From an uncultured Clostridia bacterium (GTDB lineage Bacteria > Bacillota > Clostridia > Peptostreptococcales > Anaerovoracaceae): DNA of 41,093 nucleotides. Numbering within the stretch: the first letter of the stretch is position 1; the number at the start of each line of letters is the position of its first letter. Under the pieces are notes generated by a model. The model did not search any database, had not been told where the DNA came from, and worked only from the letters and a program-made list of their open reading frames with translations. The stretch covers positions 1 to 41,093 of the forward strand of contig CAKQOE010000020.1 of assembly GCA_934255545.1 (NCBI GenBank), given 5' to 3'. A program made the position numbers and the translations under genes. Shown piece after piece: positions 1 through 8,542 of this stretch.

Positions 1-2
1 GA

Positions 3-86
3 ATGAATGACAGAATGAATGACAGAATGAATGACAGAATGAATGACAGAATGAATGACAGAATGAATGACAGAATGCAGGACAGA
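3..86 (+). repeat. 12-bp tandem repeat encoding MNDR
   Basis: Six identical 12-bp units (ATGAATGACAGA) run from 3 to 74, with a seventh variant unit (ATGCAGGACAGA) at 75-86. The array may continue upstream of the window. The unit is four codons long, so copy-number change would alter protein length without shifting the frame. Confidence 0.9.
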
Positions 87-311
87 AGAATGAGAAATGA
101 AAGAGAACAGAGCAGATCGGAAAACAGAGCACAGGATATGAAGCAGGCAAGAAGCCAGAGTCAGGATCAGCAGAACAGATATGAAAGCAGCGAAAACAGC
201 AGCAGAATGGAAAGAAATCAGCAGAACCAGAAAAATGAAAGAAGTGAAAGAGAAAACAGCATGCGCTCAAAGCAGCAGAACAGCCGTCTGGATGACAGAT
301 CTCAGAACTAA
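3..311 (+). CDS. Low-complexity protein with MNDR repeats (5' end outside window)
   Basis: The open frame already runs at the window edge, so the true start is probably upstream and about 102 residues are visible. The visible part begins with six perfect MNDR tetrapeptides and one MQDR, followed by a highly charged stretch rich in Gln, Arg, Asn, Ser, Glu and Met, ending at TAA 309-311. No membrane segment, signal peptide or enzyme motif is visible; it looks disordered. A rho-independent terminator follows at 494-535, so it is probably the last gene of its transcript. The function is unknown. Its codon use has no obvious foreign character beyond the repeat. Confidence 0.55.
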   Translation: MNDRMNDRMNDRMNDRMNDRMNDRMQDRRMRNEREQSRSENRAQDMKQARSQSQDQQNRYESSENSSRMERNQQNQKNERSERENSMRSKQQNSRLDDRSQN

Positions 312-493
312 CGCGATATCAGCTTTTGATTTAGCATAAAGGCTGCAGCACAGAGATCTATATAGCCGGACGTTTCAGAAGAAGCACGGTCAGGAAGGAT
401 CAGACTGCATTTATATATCAGCTGTATGGCAAACAGAAAAGCAGGCTGATCTATGGACCGGATCAGTGCTTTTATGAAAAGAAGTAAGAAAAA

Positions 494-535
494 GGATCAT
501 CGAGGAAGAAAATATCTTCTGCGATGGTCTTTTTT
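494..535 (+). terminator. Rho-independent terminator after the MNDR-repeat gene
   Basis: GATCATCG pairs with CGATGGTC (one wobble) and an inner GAAGA/TCTTC stem extends it; T6 follows at 530-535. The rest of the 312-668 gap holds the promoter at 577-605 and nothing else that I recognise. Confidence 0.75.
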
Positions 536-576
536 CACTGTTTGAACGAATTTCGCTCAGCGTGCAAGTGTTTTCA

Positions 577-605
577 TTGCGATGGTTTTTTAGTTGGTAT
601 ATAAT
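577..605 (+). promoter_or_regulatory. Sigma-A promoter for the zinc-ribbon/UPF0182 unit
   Basis: TTGCGA (577-582), 17-bp spacer, TATAAT (600-605). The leader to the ATG at 669 is about 57 nt and ends in a G-rich ribosome binding site (TTGGGGG). Confidence 0.75.
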
Positions 606-668
606 GTTTAATTGTATAAGTCTGTTTTGATTTATGTACGTTTTAAGTAAACGTTGGGGGATATATAA

Positions 669-3362
669 ATGAAATGTAAATCATGCGGCAGTGAACTGAT
701 TGCCGGCACGAAAAAATGCCCTTATTGCGGCGCTGTGATAAACATCGTCAGAACGCGGGCGGAAGAAGTATTTGACTGGAGCACAGTTTCACCTCAGTCA
801 AAAAAGAAGAAAGATGTTTCGATCGACTGGAACACAGGAAAAATCTTTGACAAGTCATCCGGTCAGGTCTACAACCAGAACAACCACAGGTGGTCAGAGC
901 CTGAAGATGTTAAGGATCTCTTTAAATTTGACCGCAAAAATGAAGAATATCAGCAGGTCCTTGATCGTCAGGTCGATTCGATAACGGAAACTGCCGCAGG
1001 ATCAGCTCCGGAAACACAGGAGCGCGCAGACGATGTTAAGAGAAAATTCGATCTGCCGTCTTCGATGGGCATGGTCAAATTCGATTCTCTCGTAAAGAAC
1101 GCTGACGTTCAATTTGTAAGTGAGTCAGGCGAAGAGGTAGGATCCATAGGAAGACCAAAAACAAAGGCGGAGCCTGAAGTAAGGAGTACCGCTGAAAATG
1201 CTGCAGCACCTGCAGTTCAGAAAGTGAGGCAGGAATCTGCTGAGCCTGAAAGAAATATTTCGACTGAAACAGGCTTCACGTTTAAAAAAGCCGATATTGA
1301 AAGAGATAAAAAAGAGTCGCCGTCACCGGCGCAGCAGTCTGCAGTACAGGTAAAGACGGAAAACGATAAGGATATATATACTCCTGAAGAGGAAGACCGT
1401 GTATTCAGCAGTCTTAAAAAGCTCATGGCTGCTGAGGAAAAATTCAAGACTGACATGGAAAGAGCCTCATTTATAACACCTGAGGAATCAGCACAGGCCG
1501 CAAAGGTAGAAGAAAAGTGCAGCAAGCTGACATTCGTTCCTACAGTTTCATTCCGTACTATAGAAGATGAATACGCTGAATACTGCGATGAACACGGTAT
1601 AAAGCATGAAAAACCGAAAGCATCTGCAAAGCAGGATGAAAATAAGTCTGAAACAGCTGCTGCAGAGGCAGAAAAGTCTGATGCACCGGCTGAGAAAAAC
1701 TCAGCCAAAGAGCATGAGACAAAGCACAGAAAGCATTCCTTAAGAGAGAGCATAAGGGAAGGTCTGAAAAGCATTGAAAGAAATCAGGACAAGGCTGTTG
1801 AGATAAAAATAAACGAGCCGTCCGGAACGAAGGTAACAGTAAAAACTCAGGAAGTAAGCCTTGCAGCAGCTGAACGCGAAATGGAAAATGCGCAGACTCG
1901 TGAAGTCAATATGGATGAAGTTGTAAAGCCTGCAAAGAATCTCCAGGTTTCTGTAGAAGTAAATGCAGCTCAGGGCAACGCATCAGTGGAAGTCACACGC
2001 AGGCATGACGGCGCTACAGTCGTTAAGACAGTGGACAAGGGTAATCATGAACATCTTTACGTGGATGATAAGGATAAAACAGAAACGATCCGGGGTACGT
2101 CTGACGATAACAGCGATGGTACAGATGGTGACACATCTTTCTGGGAACGCCCTGACGGTGTTAAAAAGATGACCATTACCGATATATTCGGACCTGAAGC
2201 GCGCAAGATACTTAATCAGATAGACAAGAATCACAGTGAAGAAGAAAAGAAGGCTGACGAGGATATCGAAAATTCACTGATACTTGACATAAATCCTGAA
2301 GATATAGCTATGACAGAAGATCAGACTGCCGCACTTTATACTATTGCCGGGGAAATCGATGAAGAAGAGGACGCGGATACCGAAGAGGTGGATGCAGAGC
2401 CTGTTGAAACAGCAGAAGATACAGGATCTGATGAGCCGGAAGCAATAGAAATCGAAGCATCTGAAGAAGAGATATCTGATGAAGAAGAGATATCTGATAA
2501 TGATACTGCCGCCGGCGGCAGCGCAGAAGATTCAAACGAAAAAGATTCAGATAAAGATGAAGGAGCATCAGAAACTCAAGCTGTCAAGCCGGATGAAACC
2601 GGTGAGATATCAGTATCACCTGAGACTGAAAAGGAAAACGAGATCGTAGAGGACGAAGATAAAAATGGAATATACATAACACCGTCTGAAGCGTCCGAAG
2701 AAAATGAAACACAGGAAACAGACGGAGAAACTGCAGCTGAAACGGCCGCAGAAAGTATGCCTGCAGATGTAAAGTCAGAGCCTGAAAAAACAGAAAAGCC
2801 TGCTGAAAACAGAGCAGTCAATGTATGGGCATCTGATCCTGTTGAGAAAAGGGCCCCTTCTGCTCCGAAGTCGAAGGAAGAAAGCAGCATAATAAATGCG
2901 CCTGATCTTGAAAAGACGAGACCTATAATGAAAGCAGAAAAAGCTATCATGAAGGAAGCAGCGCGCCAGAAAAAACGCGCTGAAAAAGCTCAGAAAAAGC
3001 TGCTTAAGGAAAATAAAACAAATAAAAAAGATGATAAAAAACCGTCAGGCAGCCCAGAAAATAAAGGATTCAGCAAAGTTCTGAAATTATTTACGGCGAT
3101 TCTGGTGATAATACTTATAATAGAGTTTTCTATAATAGGAATAAAGCTGTTTGCCAGCGATTCACAGGCTGCTGTATTTATAGATAAGGTAGAGCAGTAT
3201 GCAGCCGGTATCATAAAAGGCGGAGACAGCAGTTCAAATTCAGGAAATGAAGATCAGCAGACACCGGCTCAGCCGGATGACAGTTCAGGAGACGCATCGC
3301 AGGGTCAGGATACTGCCGGTGACGGCAGCGGGGCGACAGCGCCTGCAGACGGTGCAGCTTAA
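669..3362 (+). CDS. Acidic zinc-ribbon membrane protein of unknown function
   Basis: An 897-residue protein. The N-terminus is a zinc ribbon with Cys3, Cys6, Cys17 and Cys20 (CxxC-x10-CxxC). About 750 residues of acidic, Glu/Ala/Asp/Lys-rich, probably disordered sequence follow, then a basic stretch near 770-800, one hydrophobic segment at about 803-829, and a short Ser/Gly/Asp-rich tail. I infer a tail-anchored topology with the ribbon and acidic body in the cytoplasm and about 68 residues outside. The gene lies 21 bp before the UPF0182 gene, so the two are probably co-transcribed. Zinc ribbon plus single-helix proteins are common in Clostridia but no function can be assigned. GC-rich hairpins sit in frame at 2506-2521 and 3313-3328, both in low-complexity parts. 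Confidence 0.85.
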   Translation: MKCKSCGSELIAGTKKCPYCGAVINIVRTRAEEVFDWSTVSPQSKKKKDVSIDWNTGKIFDKSSGQVYNQNNHRWSEPEDVKDLFKFDRKNEEYQQVLDRQVDSITETAAGSAPETQERADDVKRKFDLPSSMGMVKFDSLVKNADVQFVSESGEEVGSIGRPKTKAEPEVRSTAENAAAPAVQKVRQESAEPERNISTETGFTFKKADIERDKKESPSPAQQSAVQVKTENDKDIYTPEEEDRVFSSLKKLMAAEEKFKTDMERASFITPEESAQAAKVEEKCSKLTFVPTVSFRTIEDEYAEYCDEHGIKHEKPKASAKQDENKSETAAAEAEKSDAPAEKNSAKEHETKHRKHSLRESIREGLKSIERNQDKAVEIKINEPSGTKVTVKTQEVSLAAAEREMENAQTREVNMDEVVKPAKNLQVSVEVNAAQGNASVEVTRRHDGATVVKTVDKGNHEHLYVDDKDKTETIRGTSDDNSDGTDGDTSFWERPDGVKKMTITDIFGPEARKILNQIDKNHSEEEKKADEDIENSLILDINPEDIAMTEDQTAALYTIAGEIDEEEDADTEEVDAEPVETAEDTGSDEPEAIEIEASEEEISDEEEISDNDTAAGGSAEDSNEKDSDKDEGASETQAVKPDETGEISVSPETEKENEIVEDEDKNGIYITPSEASEENETQETDGETAAETAAESMPADVKSEPEKTEKPAENRAVNVWASDPVEKRAPSAPKSKEESSIINAPDLEKTRPIMKAEKAIMKEAARQKKRAEKAQKKLLKENKTNKKDDKKPSGSPENKGFSKVLKLFTAILVIILIIEFSIIGIKLFASDSQAAVFIDKVEQYAAGIIKGGDSSSNSGNEDQQTPAQPDDSSGDASQGQDTAGDGSGATAPADGAA
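2506..2521 (+). repeat. In-frame GC hairpin, CCGG loop
   Basis: CTGCCG-CCGG-CGGCAG inside the acidic region of the zinc-ribbon protein. Resembles the dispersed GC hairpins but with a self-complementary CCGG centre. Confidence 0.55.
3313..3328 (+). repeat. GNRA-class hairpin, in frame in zinc-ribbon gene
   Basis: CTGCCG-GTGA-CGGCAG: 6-bp arms around a GTGA tetraloop. It lies in the low-complexity C-terminal tail and is read as part of a Thr-Ala-Gly-Asp-Gly run. Confidence 0.65.
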
Positions 3363-3383
3363 CATTTTTCGGGAGGATAATAC

Positions 3384-6300
3384 ATGAAAGAAAAAAAAGG
3401 GAGCGGGAAAGGAAAGGCAGGCATTATTGCGGCATTGGCTGTGCTTGCGATAATAGTACTGTGCTTCGGAACCATAGTTAACTTTGTGACTGACTATTGG
3501 TGGTTCAAGGACCTTGGATACACTCAGGTGTTCTTCACAAAGCTGTTTACTGAGATAAAGATAGCGATACCTGCATTTGTGATAACGTTCATACTGTCGC
3601 AGCTCTATCTTACGACGCTGAGGCGTGAGTATATGAAGAAGCTGGAAACAGTTGAGGGTCACGCTTCTGATAAGTCCATAAAGCGTTTTACTATGCTTAT
3701 AAGCGCGATATTCTCAGTTATAATAACATTTCTGCTTACCACATCGCTGTGGCAGCAGATACTGTACTCAATGAACAGCACGGAGTTCAATGTTGAAGAT
3801 CCGATATTCAATAATGATATTTCGTTTTATGTTTTCAGACTTGCTCTGATGAACAGCGCGAGTGGGCTTTCTCTGATGGTCATAATAGCATTCCTCATAC
3901 TGACGGGAGTGTACTATATGTACCTGATAAGTGTTCGCAGGCCGACGATACTGGAGGAACGCGATGTCTTTACTGCTGAGGAGTATGAAGACATGCAGTC
4001 TGGCGGCGCCGGTGACGGCGCGGAGGGCGCTTCTGAGCATTTTGGCGCATTCGGTGCGGCATTTGGGCAGATGTTCAAGGATGGGCCTTCCATACCTAAG
4101 CCTAAGAAGCAGGTAAACCGCGGTAATTTCGCGATACTCGGAAGGATAGCAGTGAGACAGCTTGTCATACTCGGAGTATTTTTCTTCCTTATGGTTGCGG
4201 CGACATTTTTCCTCAGACAGTACGATCTGCTTTACTCGCCTTCGGGAGTAGTATACGGAGCAGGTTATACAGATATAAACATCACGCTTCTGGCTTACAG
4301 GATAGAGATAGTGCTTGCTGTTCTCTCAGCTGTGATGGTAGTCGTGTGCGCGGCGCGCAAGAAGTTCAAGCGCATGCTGGTACTGCCGGTGATAATGATA
4401 GCGGTTTCAGTTGGTTCAGGTATACTCGGAAATGCGGTACAGTCACTTATAGTATCGCCGGATGAGTTCAATAAGGAATCTGAATACCTTGAGAACAATA
4501 TGAAATACACCCAGATGGCGTATGGAATAGATAAGGTAAAGGATACTGAGTTTTCAGCAAAGGGAACGCTGACATCGCAGAATATAGTTGACAATCAGCC
4601 TACTATATCAAATATACGTATAAACGATTTTACTCCGTCTAAGCAGTTCTACAATCAGACTCAGAGTATCAGAACATACTACACTTTTAATGATGTAGAT
4701 GTTGACAGATACATGATAGACGGTGAGTACACGCAGACATTCCTGTCAGCGAGAGAAATGAACAGCTCAAACCTCGGAGAGGATGTTTCGTGGCTGTCAA
4801 AGCATATAAAGTATACTCACGGTTACGGTATAACGCTTTCGAGGGTCGATGCGATAACTGCTACAGGTCAGCCGGAGATGCTCGTTGACAATATCCCGCC
4901 TGTATCTGATACAGCAGACCTGAAAGTAGCTCGCCCGGAGATATACTTCGGCGAGTCAACAGATGATTATGTTATAACTAATACATCTGAAAAGGAGTTC
5001 GACTATCCGAGCGGAACAGAAAACGTATACAGCAATTACGAGGGCGAGCACGGCATAAAGCTGTCACTTCTGAAGAGGATATTCTATGCGTTCAAGGAAC
5101 AGAATATAAAGATCCTTGTTTCTACTAATATAAACAGTGATTCAAAGATCCTGTATGAAAGAAACATCATGGACCGCGTGACTAAGATCGCACCGTTCCT
5201 TTCATATGATGCCGACCCGTATATAGTAGTTTCCGAGAGCGGCCAGCTTTACTGGATAATAGACGCTTATACTATGAGCAGCTACTATCCTTACTCAGAG
5301 AAAGCTACGCTTGACGATAATGTTACAACATTTAACTATATAAGGAACCCTATAAAGGTAGTAGTAAACGCATATGACGGTTCAACTGATTTTTATAAGG
5401 TATCTGACGAGCCTATATGCGATACTATAAGCAAGATATATCCGGGGCTCATAAAAGACGTTTCGGAAATGCCGGAAGATCTGCAGAGCCATATAAGATA
5501 CTCAAATACTCTTTTTGCGATACAGGCAAAGATGTATCAGAGATACCATATGTCAGATGTGAGCGCATTCTATCTGAATGAGGACAAGTGGAGCGTTTCT
5601 ACTGAGATATACGGTCAGGAAGAAAAGACGATGGAGCCTAACTACTACATCATGAAGCTTCCGGGAGAAGATGGAGAAGAGTTTATAAACTCAATACCGT
5701 TCACTCCGTCAGGCAAGAAGAATATGACGGGCCTGCTCGTCGCCAGGAACGACGGCGATAATTACGGCGAGCTCATAATATACCGTCTGCCTAAGGATAA
5801 GGTAATATACGGGCCTATGCAGATAGAGTCGCAGATAGACCAGAATACTGAGATATCAAAGGAATTCTCGCTTTGGAATTCTTCGGGATCAAAGTACACG
5901 AGAGGCGATATGTTCGTCATTCCGATAGATGATTCGCTGCTTTACGTAGAGCCTGTTTACCTTGAGTCATCTACGGATACGAGCCTGCCTGAGGTAAAGC
6001 GAGTGATAGTTGCTTACGGCGATCAGATAGCTTACGCGCCGACGCTTGCAGAAGCGCTTGACAGCCTGTTCAACATGGGCGATGCTTATGTAAATGATAA
6101 CACCGCTGACGGATACGGTCCGGGAAGCGGGTCTGAAAGCGGTGACAGCGCCAATATAGGTTCGATGTCGTTAAGCCAGCTTGCTAAAAAGGCAAATGAG
6201 GCATATAATAATGCAGTCTCAGCACAGAAGAACGGGGACTGGTCAGGCTACGGAAGCTATCTGAATGAGCTTCAGAAGTATCTGAACCAGATGGCTGCAG

Positions 6301-6410
6301 ATTCTTCAACAGATACAAATGTATCTGATAACGCTGCGGACAGCAATAATGATACTGCAGCAATGCAGGACGATGATGCGTCGGCCCCGACCGACGGACA
6401 GGCTGCGTAG
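3384..6410 (+). CDS. UPF0182 family integral membrane protein
   Basis: A 1008-residue protein matching UPF0182 (usually 900-1000 residues). Seven hydrophobic segments are visible at roughly 12-35, 57-76, 100-120, 160-182, 258-276, 298-322 and 331-352, then a large, probably extracytoplasmic domain to about 890 and a Ser/Asp/Asn-rich tail. The sequence around DYWWFKDLGYTQVF near the first segment is typical of the family. The start follows a good GGGAGGA ribosome binding site 21 bp after the previous gene. The family has no established biochemical role. The loop between segments 4 and 5 holds a Gly/Ala/Glu-rich insert (about residues 205-225) that contains a GTGA hairpin at DNA level (4006-4021). 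Confidence 0.9.
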   Translation: MKEKKGSGKGKAGIIAALAVLAIIVLCFGTIVNFVTDYWWFKDLGYTQVFFTKLFTEIKIAIPAFVITFILSQLYLTTLRREYMKKLETVEGHASDKSIKRFTMLISAIFSVIITFLLTTSLWQQILYSMNSTEFNVEDPIFNNDISFYVFRLALMNSASGLSLMVIIAFLILTGVYYMYLISVRRPTILEERDVFTAEEYEDMQSGGAGDGAEGASEHFGAFGAAFGQMFKDGPSIPKPKKQVNRGNFAILGRIAVRQLVILGVFFFLMVAATFFLRQYDLLYSPSGVVYGAGYTDINITLLAYRIEIVLAVLSAVMVVVCAARKKFKRMLVLPVIMIAVSVGSGILGNAVQSLIVSPDEFNKESEYLENNMKYTQMAYGIDKVKDTEFSAKGTLTSQNIVDNQPTISNIRINDFTPSKQFYNQTQSIRTYYTFNDVDVDRYMIDGEYTQTFLSAREMNSSNLGEDVSWLSKHIKYTHGYGITLSRVDAITATGQPEMLVDNIPPVSDTADLKVARPEIYFGESTDDYVITNTSEKEFDYPSGTENVYSNYEGEHGIKLSLLKRIFYAFKEQNIKILVSTNINSDSKILYERNIMDRVTKIAPFLSYDADPYIVVSESGQLYWIIDAYTMSSYYPYSEKATLDDNVTTFNYIRNPIKVVVNAYDGSTDFYKVSDEPICDTISKIYPGLIKDVSEMPEDLQSHIRYSNTLFAIQAKMYQRYHMSDVSAFYLNEDKWSVSTEIYGQEEKTMEPNYYIMKLPGEDGEEFINSIPFTPSGKKNMTGLLVARNDGDNYGELIIYRLPKDKVIYGPMQIESQIDQNTEISKEFSLWNSSGSKYTRGDMFVIPIDDSLLYVEPVYLESSTDTSLPEVKRVIVAYGDQIAYAPTLAEALDSLFNMGDAYVNDNTADGYGPGSGSESGDSANIGSMSLSQLAKKANEAYNNAVSAQKNGDWSGYGSYLNELQKYLNQMAADSSTDTNVSDNAADSNNDTAAMQDDDASAPTDGQAA
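4006..4021 (+). repeat. GNRA-class hairpin, in frame in UPF0182 gene
   Basis: GCGCCG-GTGA-CGGCGC, 6-bp arms, sense orientation. It lies in a Gly/Ala-rich cytoplasmic loop (residues near 208-213) and so would be tolerated by the protein. Confidence 0.6.
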
Positions 6411-6426
6411 GCAGCCATTATGTGCC

Positions 6427-6501
6427 CGGCCGGTGACGGCCGCAGGAATATAAATATTTAACTTATTAATAATTACTGCAGAGGCGGCTCATGAGGCCGC
6501 C
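6427..6501 (+). repeat. Two GC hairpins between UPF0182 gene and serS
   Basis: CGGCCG-GTGA-CGGCCG at 6427-6442 (GNRA class, sense) and GGCGGC...GCCGCC around a 7-nt loop at 6483-6501. Neither has a T-run directly after it, so they are not simple terminators. The rest of this 152-bp gap is AT-rich leader ending in the serS ribosome binding site. Confidence 0.7.
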
Positions 6502-6562
6502 CGCAGCTTTACATCAAGATAAATATAAAAATTTAAATAACGTATTTTGGAGGCAATGAAAA

Positions 6563-7840
6563 ATGTTAGACATTAAGAGAATTCGTGACGACTTTGAAAA
6601 TGTAAAGAAAGCCGTTGAATCAAGAGGCAAGGGCGATTACAACATCGGTCGTACTATCGAGCTTGATGATAAAAGAAGAGCTCTGCTCGCAGAGGTAGAA
6701 GCGCTTAAGGCTGAACAGAACAAGGCATCTAAGGAGATCCCAAAGATGAAGAAGGCCGGCGAGGATACAACTGCTCTTATGGCTGAAATGAAGGAACTTT
6801 CAACTAAGATCGCAGGTCTTGACGAGCAGGTAAAGGCTGTTCAGGCTGAGCTCAGAGACGTTCTTCTCGGAATCCCTAACACACCAAATCCTGACGATCC
6901 TATCGGTCTTGACGACAGCGACAATGTCGAAATCAGAAAATGGGGCGAGCCTAGACAGTTTGATTTTGATTTCAAGCCTCACTGGGATCTCGGTACAGAC
7001 CTCGGCATACTTGATTTTGACAGAGCTGCAAAGCTTTCAGGCGCAAGATTCACAGTATACAAGGGCGCAGGCGCAAAGCTTGAGCGCGCTATTATAAACT
7101 TCTTCCTTAATCTTCATACAGAGGAACAGGGTTATACAGAGATTCTTCCGCCTTTCATGGTAGGCAGAGCTGCTATGACAGGTACAGGCCAGCTCCCTAA
7201 GTTTGAGGATGACATGTATCATATCCCTGAGGTAGATCAGTTCCTTATCCCTACTGCAGAGGTTCCTGTAACTAACCTTCTGAGCGATGAGATCATTGAC
7301 GGAGCAGAGCTCCCTATCTACTACACTGCTTATACTCCGTGCTTCAGAAAGGAAGCAGGTTCAGCAGGCCGCGACACGAGAGGCCTTGTAAGACAGCATC
7401 AGTTCAATAAGGTAGAAATGGTAAAATTTGTGAAGCCTGAGGATTCTTATGACGAACTCGAAAAGCTGACTAACGATGCAGAAGAAGTACTTAAGAGACT
7501 TGGTATCCCTTACAGAGTTATCATCCTTTCAACAGGTGATACAGGATTCAGCTCAGCTAAGACTTACGATATCGAAGTATGGATGCCAAGCTACGGCAGA
7601 TATGTTGAGATATCTTCATGCTCAAACTTTGAAGATTTCCAGGCAAGAAGAGCAAATATCCGTTTCAGACGTGACGCAAAGTCAAAGCCTGAGTTCGTTC
7701 ACACACTCAACGGTTCAGGTCTTGCAGTAGGCAGAACTTTTGCGGCTATCATCGAAAACTACCAGAACGAAGACGGTTCTATAACTGTTCCTGAAGTTCT
7801 CAGACCGTTCATGGGCTGCGATAAGATAGAAAAGAAGTAA
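6563..7840 (+). CDS. serS: Seryl-tRNA synthetase
   Basis: A 425-residue class II aminoacyl-tRNA synthetase that charges tRNA-Ser in the cytoplasm. The first ~110 residues form the charged coiled-coil arm that contacts the tRNA long variable arm. The catalytic part shows family motifs TAEVPVTNLL, FRKEAGSAGRDTRGLVRQHQ (motif 2 region) and, near the end, NGSGLAVGRT with a motif 3 arginine. The length is normal. The ATG follows TTGGAGGCAATGAAAA, a strong ribosome binding site. No T-box is seen upstream; the 152-bp leader has two GC hairpins. A clear terminator (7908-7941) follows, so the gene is probably transcribed alone or with limited read-through to the DUF951 gene. Confidence 0.97.
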   Translation: MLDIKRIRDDFENVKKAVESRGKGDYNIGRTIELDDKRRALLAEVEALKAEQNKASKEIPKMKKAGEDTTALMAEMKELSTKIAGLDEQVKAVQAELRDVLLGIPNTPNPDDPIGLDDSDNVEIRKWGEPRQFDFDFKPHWDLGTDLGILDFDRAAKLSGARFTVYKGAGAKLERAIINFFLNLHTEEQGYTEILPPFMVGRAAMTGTGQLPKFEDDMYHIPEVDQFLIPTAEVPVTNLLSDEIIDGAELPIYYTAYTPCFRKEAGSAGRDTRGLVRQHQFNKVEMVKFVKPEDSYDELEKLTNDAEEVLKRLGIPYRVIILSTGDTGFSSAKTYDIEVWMPSYGRYVEISSCSNFEDFQARRANIRFRRDAKSKPEFVHTLNGSGLAVGRTFAAIIENYQNEDGSITVPEVLRPFMGCDKIEKK

Positions 7841-7907
7841 TCTGCAAAGGTTGTAGAATCTGTAAAATAAATACAGAACATATATAAATATCAACTGAAA
7901 CGATCAG

Positions 7908-7941
7908 CTGCCGCCGGTGTCCGTACACGGCGGCAGTTTTC
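7908..7941 (+). terminator. Rho-independent terminator of serS
   Basis: CTGCCGCCG (7908-7916) pairs perfectly with CGGCGGCAG (7928-7936), followed by TTTTC. Confidence 0.8.
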
Positions 7942-7956
7942 AAAAGGTGAAGAATC

Positions 7957-8175
7957 ATGCCAATGAAAATAAATGTCGGTGATACTATAGAACTCAAAAA
8001 GCCGCACCCATGCGGCGGAAATACGTTTGAGGTCATGTACGCAGGGATGGATTTCAGGATAAAATGCCTGAAATGCGGCTCGCAGATGCGCCTTGACCGC
8101 CATAAGCTGGAAAAAAGAATAACAAGGCACGAAGCGAAAAATACCATTGACATCGATCGGAGCACTGAGTTATAA
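7957..8175 (+). CDS. DUF951 family small protein (YyzM-like)
   Basis: A 72-residue protein matching DUF951 (B. subtilis YyzM type, about 65 residues). It begins MPMKINVGDTIELKKPHPCG, and Cys19 (PCGG) plus a later CLKC pair suggest a small metal-binding or OB-like fold. The family often sits near ribosome or GTPase genes; no activity is established. AAAGGTG precedes the start at good distance. The last codons overlap the promoter of the leucine operon: the TAA stop (8173-8175) lies inside its TATAAT. Confidence 0.85.
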   Translation: MPMKINVGDTIELKKPHPCGGNTFEVMYAGMDFRIKCLKCGSQMRLDRHKLEKRITRHEAKNTIDIDRSTEL

Positions 8176-8176
8176 T
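8147..8176 (+). promoter_or_regulatory. Sigma-A promoter of the leucine operon
   Basis: A perfect TTGACA (8147-8152), 18-bp spacer, and perfect TATAAT (8171-8176). It lies inside the end of the DUF951 gene and fires into the T-box leader, with start of transcription near 8183. Confidence 0.85.
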
Positions 8177-8189
8177 ACCAATTAATCAA

Positions 8190-8470
8190 ATGCATTGACG
8201 GAGCTATTGTGCAAGTCATAGGCGTTTCAGAGAGCCGGCGGTCGCTGCGAGCCGGTACGCACGACATCACAGTCTCACTCCCGAGCAGCGTTCCCGAAAC
8301 GGTTTTACCCGTAAGTAAGGAATGACGGCAGACACCGTTATCATGGTCAAGGGTTTGATAGAACCTCTGAGAGACTGTACTAAATTGCAGTAAGCAGGGT
8401 GGTACCGCGGTAATATTTATTTGAATTATCGTCCCTGAAGTCGAAATTATCGGCTTCAGGGACTTTTTTG
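8190..8470 (+). ncRNA. T-box leader, leucine-specific (CTC specifier)
   Basis: The T-box sequence AGGGTGGTACCGCGG is at 8396-8410 and forms the antiterminator bulge that pairs with the uncharged tRNA end. A 13-bp terminator stem (GTCCCTGAAG... at 8431-8443 with its partner at 8451-8463) is followed by a T-run. In Stem I the AGAGAGCCGG region (8230-8239) is the distal part, and CTC at 8274-8276, followed by A and CTCCCGAG, sits where the specifier triplet is expected. CTC is a Leu codon and the downstream genes make leucine. Uncharged tRNA-Leu(GAG) would favour read-through. Confidence 0.93.
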
Positions 8471-8476
8471 TTTTTG

Positions 8477-8493
8477 CGCGCGCCCGGCGCGCG
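8477..8493 (+). repeat. CCG-triloop hairpin before leuA
   Basis: CGCGCGC-CCG-GCGCGCG, 7-bp arms. It lies directly after the T-box terminator T-run and before the leuA ribosome binding site. It is identical to the copy at 34108-34124 although the flanks differ. Confidence 0.75.
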
Positions 8494-8542
8494 AATGAAA
8501 TCGGGAACTGAAGCAGGAAGTATGAAACAGGAGGAATTAAAA

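Noticed and set aside
8468..8542. Upstream in-frame start of leuA
   Set aside because: It would translate the T-box terminator end and the GC hairpin; AGGAGG is placed for the ATG at 8543.
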